18,269 nucleotides of DNA from an uncultured Muribaculum sp. (GCA_910587665.1 CAJUMZ010000035.1:1-18269); one strand, 5' to 3'; shown: positions 7,781 through 16,589, counted from the stretch's first letter. Program-made: numbers and translations. The notes: generated by a model from the sequence alone, not told the origin.

Positions 7781-9218
7781 GGAGCCTAAAGGGAAGCCGT
7801 TTCTCATACTGCTGATTGCGGTCATAATTGTGGCAGCTGTATCGCAGCTCCCCTTGTCACGTATCAGCAACGGCAAGCTAAATGATTTTAACCTGTTAGC
7901 CGACATATTGCCGGAATGCGACACAATCGAAAAAACCACCGACAATAACCTTCATATCGACAAGGAATTGTTAGCCGCAATCGAAGAGAGAAGCGACACA
8001 ATAAAAGCCGTATCCCCTTCACCAAGCATAGGTCATGAAACCGAAACTACAGAAGCAGACACAGTTGAACCGGAACCGCCCTTGCCTGAAGCCATAAACC
8101 CTCTTCGCGACGGAATTGTCACAATGGAAGACTATTCGCCCGACGGCAACGGACTCTCCCGCATAAAAAAAGCGATAGCCAACAGCGACAACCGACTTGC
8201 AAGAATCGCGGTGCTCGGTGACTCTTATATCGAAGGTGACATATTCACACAGAATGTCAGGGAAAAGCTTCAGGAGCGATTTGGCGGCGGAGGTGTCGGA
8301 TATGTCAACATGTATTCGGAATTTCCCGGATTCCGTCGCTCGGTAAGGCAATCGGGCAGCGGATGGAGAGTGTTTAATGCAAGCTCATCGGGGAGAAACG
8401 GGGCATATCTGTCGGTAAGCGAGCAGTATTCTGTAAAAAACAGCGAATCGGCAACTGCCACGGCTACATATAAAGGAGTCAACAAGTATCCCAATGTAAG
8501 CTCTTGGGGAGTGTCGCGATTTTTATTTGTAAGTCCCAACAACACTATAATCCGGACCAAGAGCACGGATGACGAGTGGGAATCACACGAGATAACAGGC
8601 TCACCCGAGGCGCAGTGCATAGAAGTGTCATCGGCTACGCCGTCATTTTCCGTATCACTCTCCGATCCGGCTGTCGCAGGGTTGGGCGTATGGCTTGACG
8701 AACATAACGGCGTGTCCGTCGACTGTATGTCATCAAGAGGATTTTCAGGTGTCACCCTGTCAAGGGTAAGCGAGAGTTTGAGCCGGCAGATGCGCCGCTA
8801 CGTAGACTACGACCTGATAATCCTGGAGTTTGGCATAAACGCCATGTCATCATCACAAAGCGACTATACCGCCTACTCCAATCTCATGGTAAAGGTGATC
8901 GCCCATCTGCGCCAATGCTATCCTAACGCCGATATATTGCTCATGGGCGTGGGCGACCGTGGACAAAAGACCGGTGCTGAGGTGAAATCGATGCGTGTCG
9001 CCGCCGCCATGGTGGAGGCGCAACGCATGGCGGCAAGGAAAGCGGGATGTGTGTTCTGGGACACAAGGGAGGCGATGGGAGGTGAAGGCGCAATCATCAA
9101 ATGGGCATCGGCGCAACCTCCGCTTGCCAATAAGGATTATGTACACCTATCCCATGCAGGCGGGGCAAGACTCGCCGAGGAATTTGTAAAATCATTTGTA
9201 AATGCTATTGAAAATTAA
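7773..9218 (+). CDS. Membrane-anchored SGNH/GDSL hydrolase-like protein
   Basis: The product is 481 aa. One N-terminal membrane segment (about residues 9-27) puts the rest outside the inner membrane. An acidic/Pro-rich linker (about 45-110) leads to an SGNH fold: block I VLGDSYIEGD with Ser151 as probable nucleophile, block III FGINAMSS with Asn356, and block V DYVHLS with Asp455 and His458. A large insert between blocks I and III (about 185-320), rich in Ser, Gly and Thr, looks like a beta-sandwich carbohydrate-binding region; this is inference. Such proteins act as O-acetyl esterases or as acyltransferases beside MBOAT proteins (AlgJ/AlgX, PatB, DltD type). The start overlaps the isochorismate synthase stop by 8 nt; the stop overlaps the second SGNH gene by 17 nt. 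Confidence 0.85.
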   Translation: MSEEPKGKPFLILLIAVIIVAAVSQLPLSRISNGKLNDFNLLADILPECDTIEKTTDNNLHIDKELLAAIEERSDTIKAVSPSPSIGHETETTEADTVEPEPPLPEAINPLRDGIVTMEDYSPDGNGLSRIKKAIANSDNRLARIAVLGDSYIEGDIFTQNVREKLQERFGGGGVGYVNMYSEFPGFRRSVRQSGSGWRVFNASSSGRNGAYLSVSEQYSVKNSESATATATYKGVNKYPNVSSWGVSRFLFVSPNNTIIRTKSTDDEWESHEITGSPEAQCIEVSSATPSFSVSLSDPAVAGLGVWLDEHNGVSVDCMSSRGFSGVTLSRVSESLSRQMRRYVDYDLIILEFGINAMSSSQSDYTAYSNLMVKVIAHLRQCYPNADILLMGVGDRGQKTGAEVKSMRVAAAMVEAQRMAARKAGCVFWDTREAMGGEGAIIKWASAQPPLANKDYVHLSHAGGARLAEEFVKSFVNAIEN

Positions 9219-10479
9219 ATATATAATTGCCACGGCAATCCTCTCGGCAACGATGTTGTCGGCATCGGCACAGACACCTGCTCACTCCTCTGACAGCGAC
9301 ATAAGGGTGTCGCCGAAGATTGAATTTTCGGAAGAGGAAGTTGAGGAAATACCAACGTTCATACACCTGAAAGAAAATAAGATCGACATGAACGGTGCTG
9401 ACTGGAGTGCCTTGAAAAAGAAGATAGCCTGCACCGATTCATCGGTATTCACCATAGTGCATATCGGAGACTCCCACATACAGGCTGATTTCTGCACAGG
9501 GAAAACCCGTGCTCTTTTGCAATCCTGCTACGGAAGCGCTGGAAGAGGGCTGATCGTGCCGCTTAAACTTGCCGGGACCAACGAGCCACGCGACTATATA
9601 ATCAAAAGCAACTCGCTATGGCAGTCGTCAAAAATGATGAAACCGAATGAAAACGTGACTTTGGGATTTACCGGAGTAGGCATTTCCCCTATCGGAACCA
9701 AAGCCGACCTTACGATTGCCACCCTGTCGCGGACAGACGATGCCGAGCCCTTTGACATGTTTAAAATCTATCATCAAGGAAAATTGCTTATAGATTCGGT
9801 GAGCAGTTTGGAAAAAGCGGTATCTTTTTCAGCCATATACACCGACTCGGTAACAACAGTGCGCCTTCCCGATGCCGTAACCGGCGTCACGCTTGACCTC
9901 AGCGTGGAGGAAGGCACTGCAATCTACGGCATAATCCTGACTAAATGCAATAAAGGAGGAATCCTATATAATGCGATAGGCAACAACGGCGCCACTTACC
10001 ACAGCTATACGATGTTGCCGGAGTCGGCACGTCACATAGGCGACATCAACCCTGACCTTATCATCGTAAGCCTCGGAGCAAATGAAGCGTTCAGTCGTAT
10101 GACCCCGGAAGAAATGCGGGAAAGTATCGACAGGCTTGTCTCAAGTCTTCGACGATGCCATCCCGGCAGTGAGATATTGCTCACCACGCCGATGGAGTGT
10201 CAGAAAAGCGTAAGAATACGGCGAAAAGGAAAGAAACGTTCAAGACGCACATATGCCGTCAATGAAAAGGTGCTTACCGCTCGTAATATCATACTCGACT
10301 ACGCGCGCGACCACGGAGTGCCGGTCTATGACTGGTATGAGGTAGCGGGCGGCACGGGTGTGTCAAAATCGTGGATAAACGCCGGTCTGATGGCAAAGGA
10401 TCGCATACACCATTCTTACAAGGGTTACAGATTGCAGGGAGGTCTGCTATTTGACGCGTTAAACAATTCATTACAATGA
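9202..10479 (+). CDS. Secreted SGNH/GDSL hydrolase-like protein
   Basis: The product is 425 aa with a cleavable signal peptide (about 1-23, ending SASA before Gln24), so it is periplasmic or exported. SGNH blocks: VHIGDSHIQ with Ser91, NNGATY (261-266) as probable block II, SLGANEAF with Asn294, and DRIHHS with Asp400 and His403. GDSH and GANE resemble the SGNH proteins that partner MBOAT acyltransferases. Between blocks lies a beta-rich insert (about 130-250). A Lys/Arg-rich patch (337-349) is unusual and may contact an anionic polymer or membrane; this is inference. It is a distant paralogue of the preceding gene, overlaps it by 17 nt and overlaps the MBOAT gene by 4 nt. The ATG at 9202 gives a complete signal peptide. 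Confidence 0.85.
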   Translation: MLLKIKYIIATAILSATMLSASAQTPAHSSDSDIRVSPKIEFSEEEVEEIPTFIHLKENKIDMNGADWSALKKKIACTDSSVFTIVHIGDSHIQADFCTGKTRALLQSCYGSAGRGLIVPLKLAGTNEPRDYIIKSNSLWQSSKMMKPNENVTLGFTGVGISPIGTKADLTIATLSRTDDAEPFDMFKIYHQGKLLIDSVSSLEKAVSFSAIYTDSVTTVRLPDAVTGVTLDLSVEEGTAIYGIILTKCNKGGILYNAIGNNGATYHSYTMLPESARHIGDINPDLIIVSLGANEAFSRMTPEEMRESIDRLVSSLRRCHPGSEILLTTPMECQKSVRIRRKGKKRSRRTYAVNEKVLTARNIILDYARDHGVPVYDWYEVAGGTGVSKSWINAGLMAKDRIHHSYKGYRLQGGLLFDALNNSLQ

Positions 10480-11966
10480 CATTTCCGACAATTGACATCG
10501 AACGATTAAAGTCGCTGCTGCTCTACGACCAGTCAAGTCCGCTGTTGTTCAACACCGGACTGTTCATGCTGCTGTTTCTGGCATTTCTGCTGCTGTACAG
10601 GCTCATGAGAAGATGGCGCTCGGCAAAGCTTGTTATTGTCATAGCCTTCTCCCTGTATTTCTATTACAAGTCGAGCGCTGAATGCTGCTTCATCCTGCTT
10701 GGCGTATGTGTGAGCGACTACCTTCTCGGGCGTTGGCTCGGGTCAGCCCGCAATAAAGCAGTCCGCAAGTTCATAGTGGCGACAAATGTAATCATCAATA
10801 TAGGAATGCTTGTCTATTTCAAGTATACCAACCTTATTTTCAGCACAATCGCAAATTTTGCCGATAAGCCGTTTGACGCCCTTGACATAGTGCTTCCTGC
10901 CGGAATATCATTTTTCACATTCCGCTCTATAAGCTACATCGTCGACATATATCGCGGTGACATCAAGCCTGCTACCAATTTTCTCCATTACACTTTTTTC
11001 CTCACGTTCTTTCCTCCGCTGCTTGCCGGACCGGTAGTACGCGCCAAGGACATGCTCGGACAGATTGAGGCAAATCCTGTGGCAACGCGCTCGATGACCG
11101 GTGCGGGACTGTTTCTGATCATATCAGGCCTTATAAAGAAAGTAATCGTAGCCGACTATATCAGCGGCAACTTCGTCGACCGTGTGTTTGACAACCCGCT
11201 GATGTATTCCGGATTTGAAAACCTTGTCGCCACCTATGGATTCACCCTTCAATTGTACTGCGATTTCTCCGGCTACTCCGACATGGCTATCGGCATAGCG
11301 CTGCTTCTCGGATACCGGTTTAAAGACAATTTTAACGCCCCCTTCAAGTCGCAGAATCCATCGGAATGGTGGCGACGGTGGCATATATCACTCTCTACAT
11401 GGCTTCGTGACTATCTTTACATACCGATGGGAGGCAACAGATGCTCCAAGACAAAAAACCACGCCAACTTGTTCAACACCATGCTGATAGGCGGACTATG
11501 GCACGGCGCGTCATGGATGTACATCATTTGGGGGGCATGGAACGGCTTCCTGCTTGTGGCACACAAGACAGCCCGACGCCTGTTGCCGCGCGTGAAGGAA
11601 GGAAACCGTAAAAAATGGTGGAGAGTTGCCGCCAATGTATTTCTGACGTTCAATCTCATGGCATTCGGCATGATGTTTTTCCGTGCACGTTCACTGGAAA
11701 GCGTGAACGACATGCTCACACAGATATTCACCAACTTCCATCCGGAAATAGCCCCGCAATTTATAGAAGGCTACCTGCTTATAGTGATTATCATGGCTGC
11801 CGGCTACCTGCTCCACTTCATGCCTTCGCGCTGGGGCGACTCACTGCAGCGCGGCTACACTGCCCTACCCCTCCTATTGCAGGCAATAATCCTCGCCATT
11901 GTGCTCCTCGTCATCATCCAGGTACGCCAAAGCGACATCGTGCCCTTCATCTACCTGCAATACTGA
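10476..11966 (+). CDS. MBOAT-family O-acyltransferase
   Basis: The product is a 496-aa multi-pass inner-membrane protein of the MBOAT family (AlgI/DltB/PatA type). The diagnostic parts are PAGISFFTFRSISY (141-154), YCDFSGYSDMAIG (261-273), NPSEWWRRWHISLSTWLRD (294-312), YIPMGGN (315-321) and LWHGASW with the expected catalytic His343. About ten hydrophobic segments are visible. AlgI-like proteins pass an acyl group, usually acetyl, across the membrane to a periplasmic SGNH partner that modifies an exopolysaccharide, peptidoglycan or another glycan. The two SGNH genes directly upstream and overlapping fit this role. The target polymer cannot be told from the sequence: no polysaccharide synthase or D-alanine ligase gene is in the window. 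It is the last gene of the ftsY operon. Confidence 0.93.
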   Translation: MTFPTIDIERLKSLLLYDQSSPLLFNTGLFMLLFLAFLLLYRLMRRWRSAKLVIVIAFSLYFYYKSSAECCFILLGVCVSDYLLGRWLGSARNKAVRKFIVATNVIINIGMLVYFKYTNLIFSTIANFADKPFDALDIVLPAGISFFTFRSISYIVDIYRGDIKPATNFLHYTFFLTFFPPLLAGPVVRAKDMLGQIEANPVATRSMTGAGLFLIISGLIKKVIVADYISGNFVDRVFDNPLMYSGFENLVATYGFTLQLYCDFSGYSDMAIGIALLLGYRFKDNFNAPFKSQNPSEWWRRWHISLSTWLRDYLYIPMGGNRCSKTKNHANLFNTMLIGGLWHGASWMYIIWGAWNGFLLVAHKTARRLLPRVKEGNRKKWWRVAANVFLTFNLMAFGMMFFRARSLESVNDMLTQIFTNFHPEIAPQFIEGYLLIVIIMAAGYLLHFMPSRWGDSLQRGYTALPLLLQAIILAIVLLVIIQVRQSDIVPFIYLQY

Positions 11967-11997
11967 TAGTCGGATGACATCAAATAAAATATTGAGA

Positions 11998-12035
11998 AAG
12001 CCGGGGATGCGTTGTATGACACAGCCCCGGCTTAT
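11998..12035. terminator. Bidirectional terminator between convergent operons
   Basis: AAGCCGGGG (11998-12006) and CCCCGGCTT (12025-12033) form a perfect 9-bp stem around an 18-nt loop. The T-runs are weak on both sides. It lies between the end of the MBOAT gene and the end of the minus-strand Omp28-like gene, so it can serve both. Confidence 0.65.
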
Positions 12036-12041
12036 TGTTGT

Positions 12042-13904
12042 CTATCGCGACATACATTTCAATGTACTTACGGAACCATCAGAGTAAGTTATCTGTTTCA
12101 ACTTCACTCCCCGATATTTTTCATCTGTAGGAAATCCCTGCAAGGTATACCAATCTATCGCTATGATTTCCTTACCGTCATATACACCTGTAGGAATGCC
12201 TGAACCACCCGGTATAGCCTGAGCCGCATTGATGACACTACCGTCCGCCTTGTTTATCATAAGGACTATTAGACGCAATTTATTTTTGTCTTGCACCAAA
12301 GACAGACCTTCCACACTTCTTGCATCGGCAAGCGCTATCTGCATCGTATGTGAATATGGCGCGTCGGCATCTAAATAATCCGGGACACTGTTTGCAATAC
12401 CTTCCGTACCGGTAGTATAGATTATCACATTATTAAATTCCTCTCCTACTATATATTCCGGTTTTTCTATCAAAAAATCGAAATCCGAAGGATAACCCTG
12501 AGTCTTTCCGCTATACTCATTGCGTTGAATCCATTGCGGGTCGGAAAGACCATCAGCCACCAACAGATAAGCCAATCGATAATCAGCATCTTTTACCGGC
12601 TTGACAAACGAGTAATCAGTATAGACATTAAGAATAGTCTTTTCATCATCTGCCCAACTGCATTTAAGTGTTATATCAAGCGGGGTAAACTGAGCTGCTA
12701 TCTCATTCCAGACTTGCAGAAACCCGAATTCTTTGCTTGTTAAAGGCATATCACCAAAATAAGGATCTGTCGACCGTGTTCTGTCTATCCATGATTCCGG
12801 CAGACCGGGCGATTGATTGGGAAAATCTTCATTTGCCAATACACTTAACTTATCATCGCTATGATACGCCGCACAAATAAATCTATCAGGATACATATCA
12901 CGCATTTTAGAAAGGCCCACCTCTCCACGGGGACAAAAGCCACACCTAAATCCGGTATATTCCTCCACCAGAGGGCGATGCAACGGCATATGCGACAAAT
13001 TATACAATATGCCGTCAGTAATATTTTTATCTCCTGAAAGGTCGACTACGCCATTAGCCTTGGATATATATGCTTCAAATTCAAACTCTCCTTTCGAGCC
13101 GTATGCAGGTAACACAATGTTGATTGGCACCGATTGCAAAAAATCAGCCTTGACGGGGACATCAAAAGTCTGTATCCGGTTGAATTTATCATTTCCTATA
13201 GTATACGCAATCTCAATATCACGGACAGGATTGAGCCCATAATTCTTAATTGTGGCCGCAATCTCTATCTCTCCACCTGCCACAGAATAAATTGCCTCAG
13301 GTACTGTCATCCTGGCTGCATCAGTTTGTATATTGTCAAACAACAGGCGTACAATAGGCACACATTGGGATTTTTCAGAGACATCAGCCCATTTGGCATA
13401 AGTGAGAGATGTGTGTATATACATGCCAAAATCGTTCTCATCCGGAAATTCCACGACAGCAATCGGGCGTTTATCGGCATCACTCTCGCGCTTGTCTACA
13501 TTAAAAGACATGCCCAGATATACTCCTTCCGGACCGACGACATAAGCATCAGGGAGTGCCACAGAAAGGCTTTGACCATCAGCCGTTATGTCATAACTTG
13601 CAATATCAGGTATATTCACTTTGTCAACAAGCTGTAAATCTTGAGACAACCATGCCTTACACCCACTTATATTAGAACCGTCCTGTAAGAAAAAAGAAAA
13701 TTCACGAAGAGACAATCCCTGAAAAGTCCGACTGTCCAAATGTATGGCAACATCGTAAGTATCCTGTCGGGATGTCCCCCATCCGGTATGATCAGACTCG
13801 GAATTACAATTAGTAAATACTGCTTGATTTTGAGCAGAGAGCGGCAGCACCCCCGCTATAGCGAGAATCGCTGCCGCCATTATTGTTATCAATCTATTTG
13901 CCAT
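12042..13904 (-). CDS. Omp28-like secreted protein with CxxC thioredoxin-type motif
   Basis: The product is 620 aa with a signal peptide (about 1-24, ending LSA before Gln25). The N-terminal half (about 26-300) is beta-rich and unassigned, partly resembling Ig-like repeats. At about 312-330, EEYTGFRCGFCPRG carries C321 and C324; with PGLPESWIDR (366-375) this is the pattern of the Omp28-related family, a thioredoxin-like fold on the Bacteroidetes surface. A Ca-type or redox role is not shown. The last 38 residues (583-620; YTLQG, GVKLKQITYSDGS, ending KCMSR) match the tail of the upstream gene's product and resemble a divergent type A C-terminal sorting or anchoring domain. The gene starts 3 nt after the stop of the 13908-15542 gene, so they share a transcript. 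Confidence 0.82.
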   Translation of the reverse strand: MANRLITIMAAAILAIAGVLPLSAQNQAVFTNCNSESDHTGWGTSRQDTYDVAIHLDSRTFQGLSLREFSFFLQDGSNISGCKAWLSQDLQLVDKVNIPDIASYDITADGQSLSVALPDAYVVGPEGVYLGMSFNVDKRESDADKRPIAVVEFPDENDFGMYIHTSLTYAKWADVSEKSQCVPIVRLLFDNIQTDAARMTVPEAIYSVAGGEIEIAATIKNYGLNPVRDIEIAYTIGNDKFNRIQTFDVPVKADFLQSVPINIVLPAYGSKGEFEFEAYISKANGVVDLSGDKNITDGILYNLSHMPLHRPLVEEYTGFRCGFCPRGEVGLSKMRDMYPDRFICAAYHSDDKLSVLANEDFPNQSPGLPESWIDRTRSTDPYFGDMPLTSKEFGFLQVWNEIAAQFTPLDITLKCSWADDEKTILNVYTDYSFVKPVKDADYRLAYLLVADGLSDPQWIQRNEYSGKTQGYPSDFDFLIEKPEYIVGEEFNNVIIYTTGTEGIANSVPDYLDADAPYSHTMQIALADARSVEGLSLVQDKNKLRLIVLMINKADGSVINAAQAIPGGSGIPTGVYDGKEIIAIDWYTLQGFPTDEKYRGVKLKQITYSDGSVSTLKCMSR

Positions 13905-13907
13905 ATA

Positions 13908-15542
13908 TCAACGCTTCATGATCTTGACGCACGATATTGTACCATTAGAATATTGGACACGTTTAATGCACAACCCTTTAAAATCATCGGCTACATGATG
14001 GCCCATAAGATTATAATATTCGGTCTTGATTATCTGGCTTTCCACTACAGGATCCTCAATTCCTAATGTTGGCTCTTCTTCTACAGTAAATTCCTTTGTT
14101 GTCGGGTTATAATAGGAAATCTTTGAAGAAAGTTTCTCTCCGTTTTCCGGGTTAATAAAATTCACTTGAGTGCCTATCTTATCCCAGCCTTGTTCTATTA
14201 CTTGAATACGACGGCGGCTAAAGATATTATCCCCGACATAAGACATGCCCCATTTGTTAGTGAAATCAAGGGAAAGTTCATCTGTAGGAGCAGGGAGATC
14301 CCTATAGTTAGGAGCATCCTCGGAGTCAAAAACGACTTTTCGGTCATCTACCCATACAGAATAAGTCATTGCTTTTGAATCCAATACATTTCCTGCCTCA
14401 TCAAATGGCTTGATGTTGAACTCAAGCATGACAAAAGGTATCTCTGACTTATCAAACACACTATAACAGTTAGACAGATATGTTGTAGGCAATGGACGTG
14501 TATAAGACGTATTTTCTTTTATCGAAGGATTCTTCATTACTGCCACAGGAGATGTCGTTGCAAAGCCAGGAGTCCGCCCCATTCTTATCATTAAATTATG
14601 TTCAGGATTGACTGCCTCCAAGACACGATCTTCTCTATCGAAATCAAACACGATATCCTCTTCTAATGCCTTATGCAAATCCATATAAGTACTTTCAGCG
14701 ACATAAGAATTAGACATAAATACAAAATAAGAAATACTTTCGTTATTAGCAAACTGACCAAGATACTGATTTGAAGGTATTATTACCTTATTGTTTTCTA
14801 TTACACCTTTTACCACGCGATCCGGCTGATCCTGCCATATACCGCTTATATACATCTCATTATCTTTTTCAATTATATTTACGGTATGGCCTATGCGGAA
14901 ATTTGGCGTACCGTATTGAAGACTCCATAATTTAGGCTCTATATCTTCCGGCATGTATATCCGACTATCCTTCATCTCAGTATATACGATCTCTGTGTCT
15001 CCATATGACATATAGTTATCATTCAAACACAGACCGAGCATCATATTTTCATCTCCATCCATTATAATCCCCGCGTCTGTAATATTAAACGTTATAGCCG
15101 TTTGATCCGTATTCTTAGTCCATGTGTAGATTTCATCACCCCACTCGTCCAACTCTTTAGTACCGGTCATACGACATACAGTCCATACCATTTGTTTATT
15201 GTCATCATCAGTTGTGACAGCTACAGGCTGCGGAGTATTGATTGTAATTTTGCCGTCAGAAATAGTTCCCTTAATCCAGCTACCAAGCGGCATATGAGAT
15301 ATCGGATTCTTTATGTATACTGTAGAGCCGTCAGAATCATACACAAATTCCGTCACATAACCATCATGAGATTCATGGTAAAGAAAATCCATGTCATCCG
15401 CATAATGCGAGTACGAATAAGAATGCATCATCTTAGCTTGTCCTTCCGGGCGTTCACTGATGATAGCCGGCTCTCCTGCCATACACACTGCAGTCACACT
15501 CAAATATGTAACCGCCAAACAAGTTGCAAATCTAAATTTCAT
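13908..15542 (-). CDS. Secreted protein of unknown function with sorting-like tail
   Basis: The product is 544 aa with a signal peptide (about 1-22, ending CMA before Gly23). I do not recognise its family. It is rich in Asp, Tyr and aromatic residues and looks mostly beta-structured. Two similar halves may be present: segments near 60-120 and 205-265 both pair a hydrophobic strand pattern with GxI-type turns (IKGTISDGKI; VKGVIENNKV). This suggests a repeated lipocalin-like or beta-barrel unit, which is inference. The last 38 residues (507-544) share 12 identical positions, without gaps, with the tail of the Omp28-like product. It is first in a two-gene operon. The DNA looks AT-richer than the plus-strand operon, which could mean lateral acquisition; composition was judged by eye. 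Confidence 0.75.
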   Translation of the reverse strand: MKFRFATCLAVTYLSVTAVCMAGEPAIISERPEGQAKMMHSYSYSHYADDMDFLYHESHDGYVTEFVYDSDGSTVYIKNPISHMPLGSWIKGTISDGKITINTPQPVAVTTDDDNKQMVWTVCRMTGTKELDEWGDEIYTWTKNTDQTAITFNITDAGIIMDGDENMMLGLCLNDNYMSYGDTEIVYTEMKDSRIYMPEDIEPKLWSLQYGTPNFRIGHTVNIIEKDNEMYISGIWQDQPDRVVKGVIENNKVIIPSNQYLGQFANNESISYFVFMSNSYVAESTYMDLHKALEEDIVFDFDREDRVLEAVNPEHNLMIRMGRTPGFATTSPVAVMKNPSIKENTSYTRPLPTTYLSNCYSVFDKSEIPFVMLEFNIKPFDEAGNVLDSKAMTYSVWVDDRKVVFDSEDAPNYRDLPAPTDELSLDFTNKWGMSYVGDNIFSRRRIQVIEQGWDKIGTQVNFINPENGEKLSSKISYYNPTTKEFTVEEEPTLGIEDPVVESQIIKTEYYNLMGHHVADDFKGLCIKRVQYSNGTISCVKIMKR

Positions 15543-15608
15543 AATTGAATTTGTTAGGTTAATAATGGAATTATCATAATTATGAAGTCATTTAGGATAC
15601 TTCTGCCA

Positions 15609-15640
15609 TAAAAGTACTAAAAGAATCCTAACTATACAAA
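15609..15640 (-). promoter_or_regulatory. Promoter of the secreted-protein operon
   Basis: On the minus strand TTTG (640-637 of 15 kb), a 20-nt spacer and TACTTTTA (15616-15609) match the Bacteroidetes promoter with one deviation in the -7 box (A for the final G). It would give a leader of about 60 nt. Confidence 0.45.
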
Positions 15641-15847
15641 AAAAATCTTAATACACAAACGGATAAATATAAAAAATCTTATTTCGATAAATGACTCCGG
15701 CTATAGTTGCCATACTTACTTTACCGTTTTGTGACTCTATATTAATCATGGCGAGATATAAAAAAATAGATCATGTTCTTTCATTTTTAGCAATTGAATC
15801 TTGTTAAAAAGGAATTGCAATATGTATATTTTCCGGACAAAACCTGT

Positions 15848-15855
15848 TATATTTG
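15848..15855 (+). promoter_or_regulatory. -7 element of the DUF6155-like gene
   Basis: TATATTTG matches TAnnTTTG and lies 39 nt before the ATG. No -33 TTTG is found at the usual distance. Confidence 0.35.
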
Positions 15856-15894
15856 TTATAAAATTTAAATTGATTTTTTAGGTCTATTATATAT

Positions 15895-16418
15895 ATGTCG
15901 AAAACTACGCTTAAAAAGCAATTAAAAGAACTGACACGCGATCAGTTGATTGAAGTCGTATTGGACCTTTACGATGCCCGTAAGGATGCTAGGGAATATC
16001 TTGAGTATTATATCAATCCCGATGAAAAGAAAATGTATGAAAAATACAAGGGTGTCATAATGAAAGAATTTTTCCCGCAGAAGGGTCGGGCAAAAGGACG
16101 TACTTCGGTATGCAAGAAGGCCATTAAGGATTTATATCACTTCATCCGGCAGCAAGGCTTATAGCCGATCTCAGATTGTCGCCTGTGGAAGTGATCTGCC
16201 GCCATGCAGAAATAGGAAAATCATGGTTAAAGGATTCTCAAGAGGGCACGGCACTTTCAGTATTTGCCGACACGCTGAATTATCTTTTTGCCAATGACCT
16301 GCTCGATGAATATCAGCGCCGTATTGACGGCATTATTGATTGCTCCAGTCGCGGAAGATGTACACTTCGAATTCGGATAAAAGAAGTTTATCAGGGATTT
16401 GTTGAATCAACAAAATAG
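15895..16418 (+). pseudogene. DUF6155-like gene broken by a -1 frameshift
   Basis: Two adjacent frames make one family-like protein of about 170 aa. Frame one (15895-16164, 89 aa) begins MSKTTLKKQLKELTRDQL and carries the YEKYKGVIMKEFFP and RTSVCKKAIKDL segments. Its stop at 16162-16164 falls where frame two continues with LIADLRLSPVEV and runs to 16418. Frame two has no ATG at its beginning, only a TTG at 16176, and its family-like residues extend upstream of that TTG, so it is not an independent gene. The frame change is -1 (or +2) near 16155-16163, around AGGCTTATAG. DUF6155 proteins, as I recall them, are small cytoplasmic proteins of about 170 aa with unknown function. No classical slippery heptamer is present, so a mutation or a sequencing error is more likely than programmed shifting. 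Confidence 0.7.
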
Positions 16419-16589
16419 CATATTCATATTATAATATCTTCTTCCCAATAAGCAATATTTGTTAAAGAGTTAAGTTAATTTGATAAATATTAGCATAAAT
16501 TCTTTAGCCGGTTTGCTTTTTTTAAGCGTTTTTACACTATAAAATCGCTCCAGCCCGCTTCCACAAATGGTTTTAGATTGTTATAAGTA

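Larger units (their letters stand above)
15549..15894. other. AT-rich divergent intergenic region
   Basis: No gene is seen. The left part holds the candidate minus-strand promoter (15609-15640); the right part holds the -7 element of the DUF6155-like gene and a short inverted repeat GCAATT/AATTGC (about 15790-15819). The rest is AT-rich without recognisable structure. Confidence 0.5.

Noticed and set aside
8270..8755. 161-codon minus-strand ORF
   Set aside because: It lies wholly inside the first SGNH gene, whose motifs and operon overlaps are clear.
13134..13637. 167-codon plus-strand ORF
   Set aside because: It is antisense to the Omp28-like gene, with His/Arg/Tyr/Cys-rich composition typical of shadow frames.
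16155..16164. Programmed -1 frameshift in the DUF6155-like gene
   Set aside because: No X-XXY-YYZ slippery heptamer and no clear downstream pseudoknot were seen, so mutation or sequencing error is preferred.
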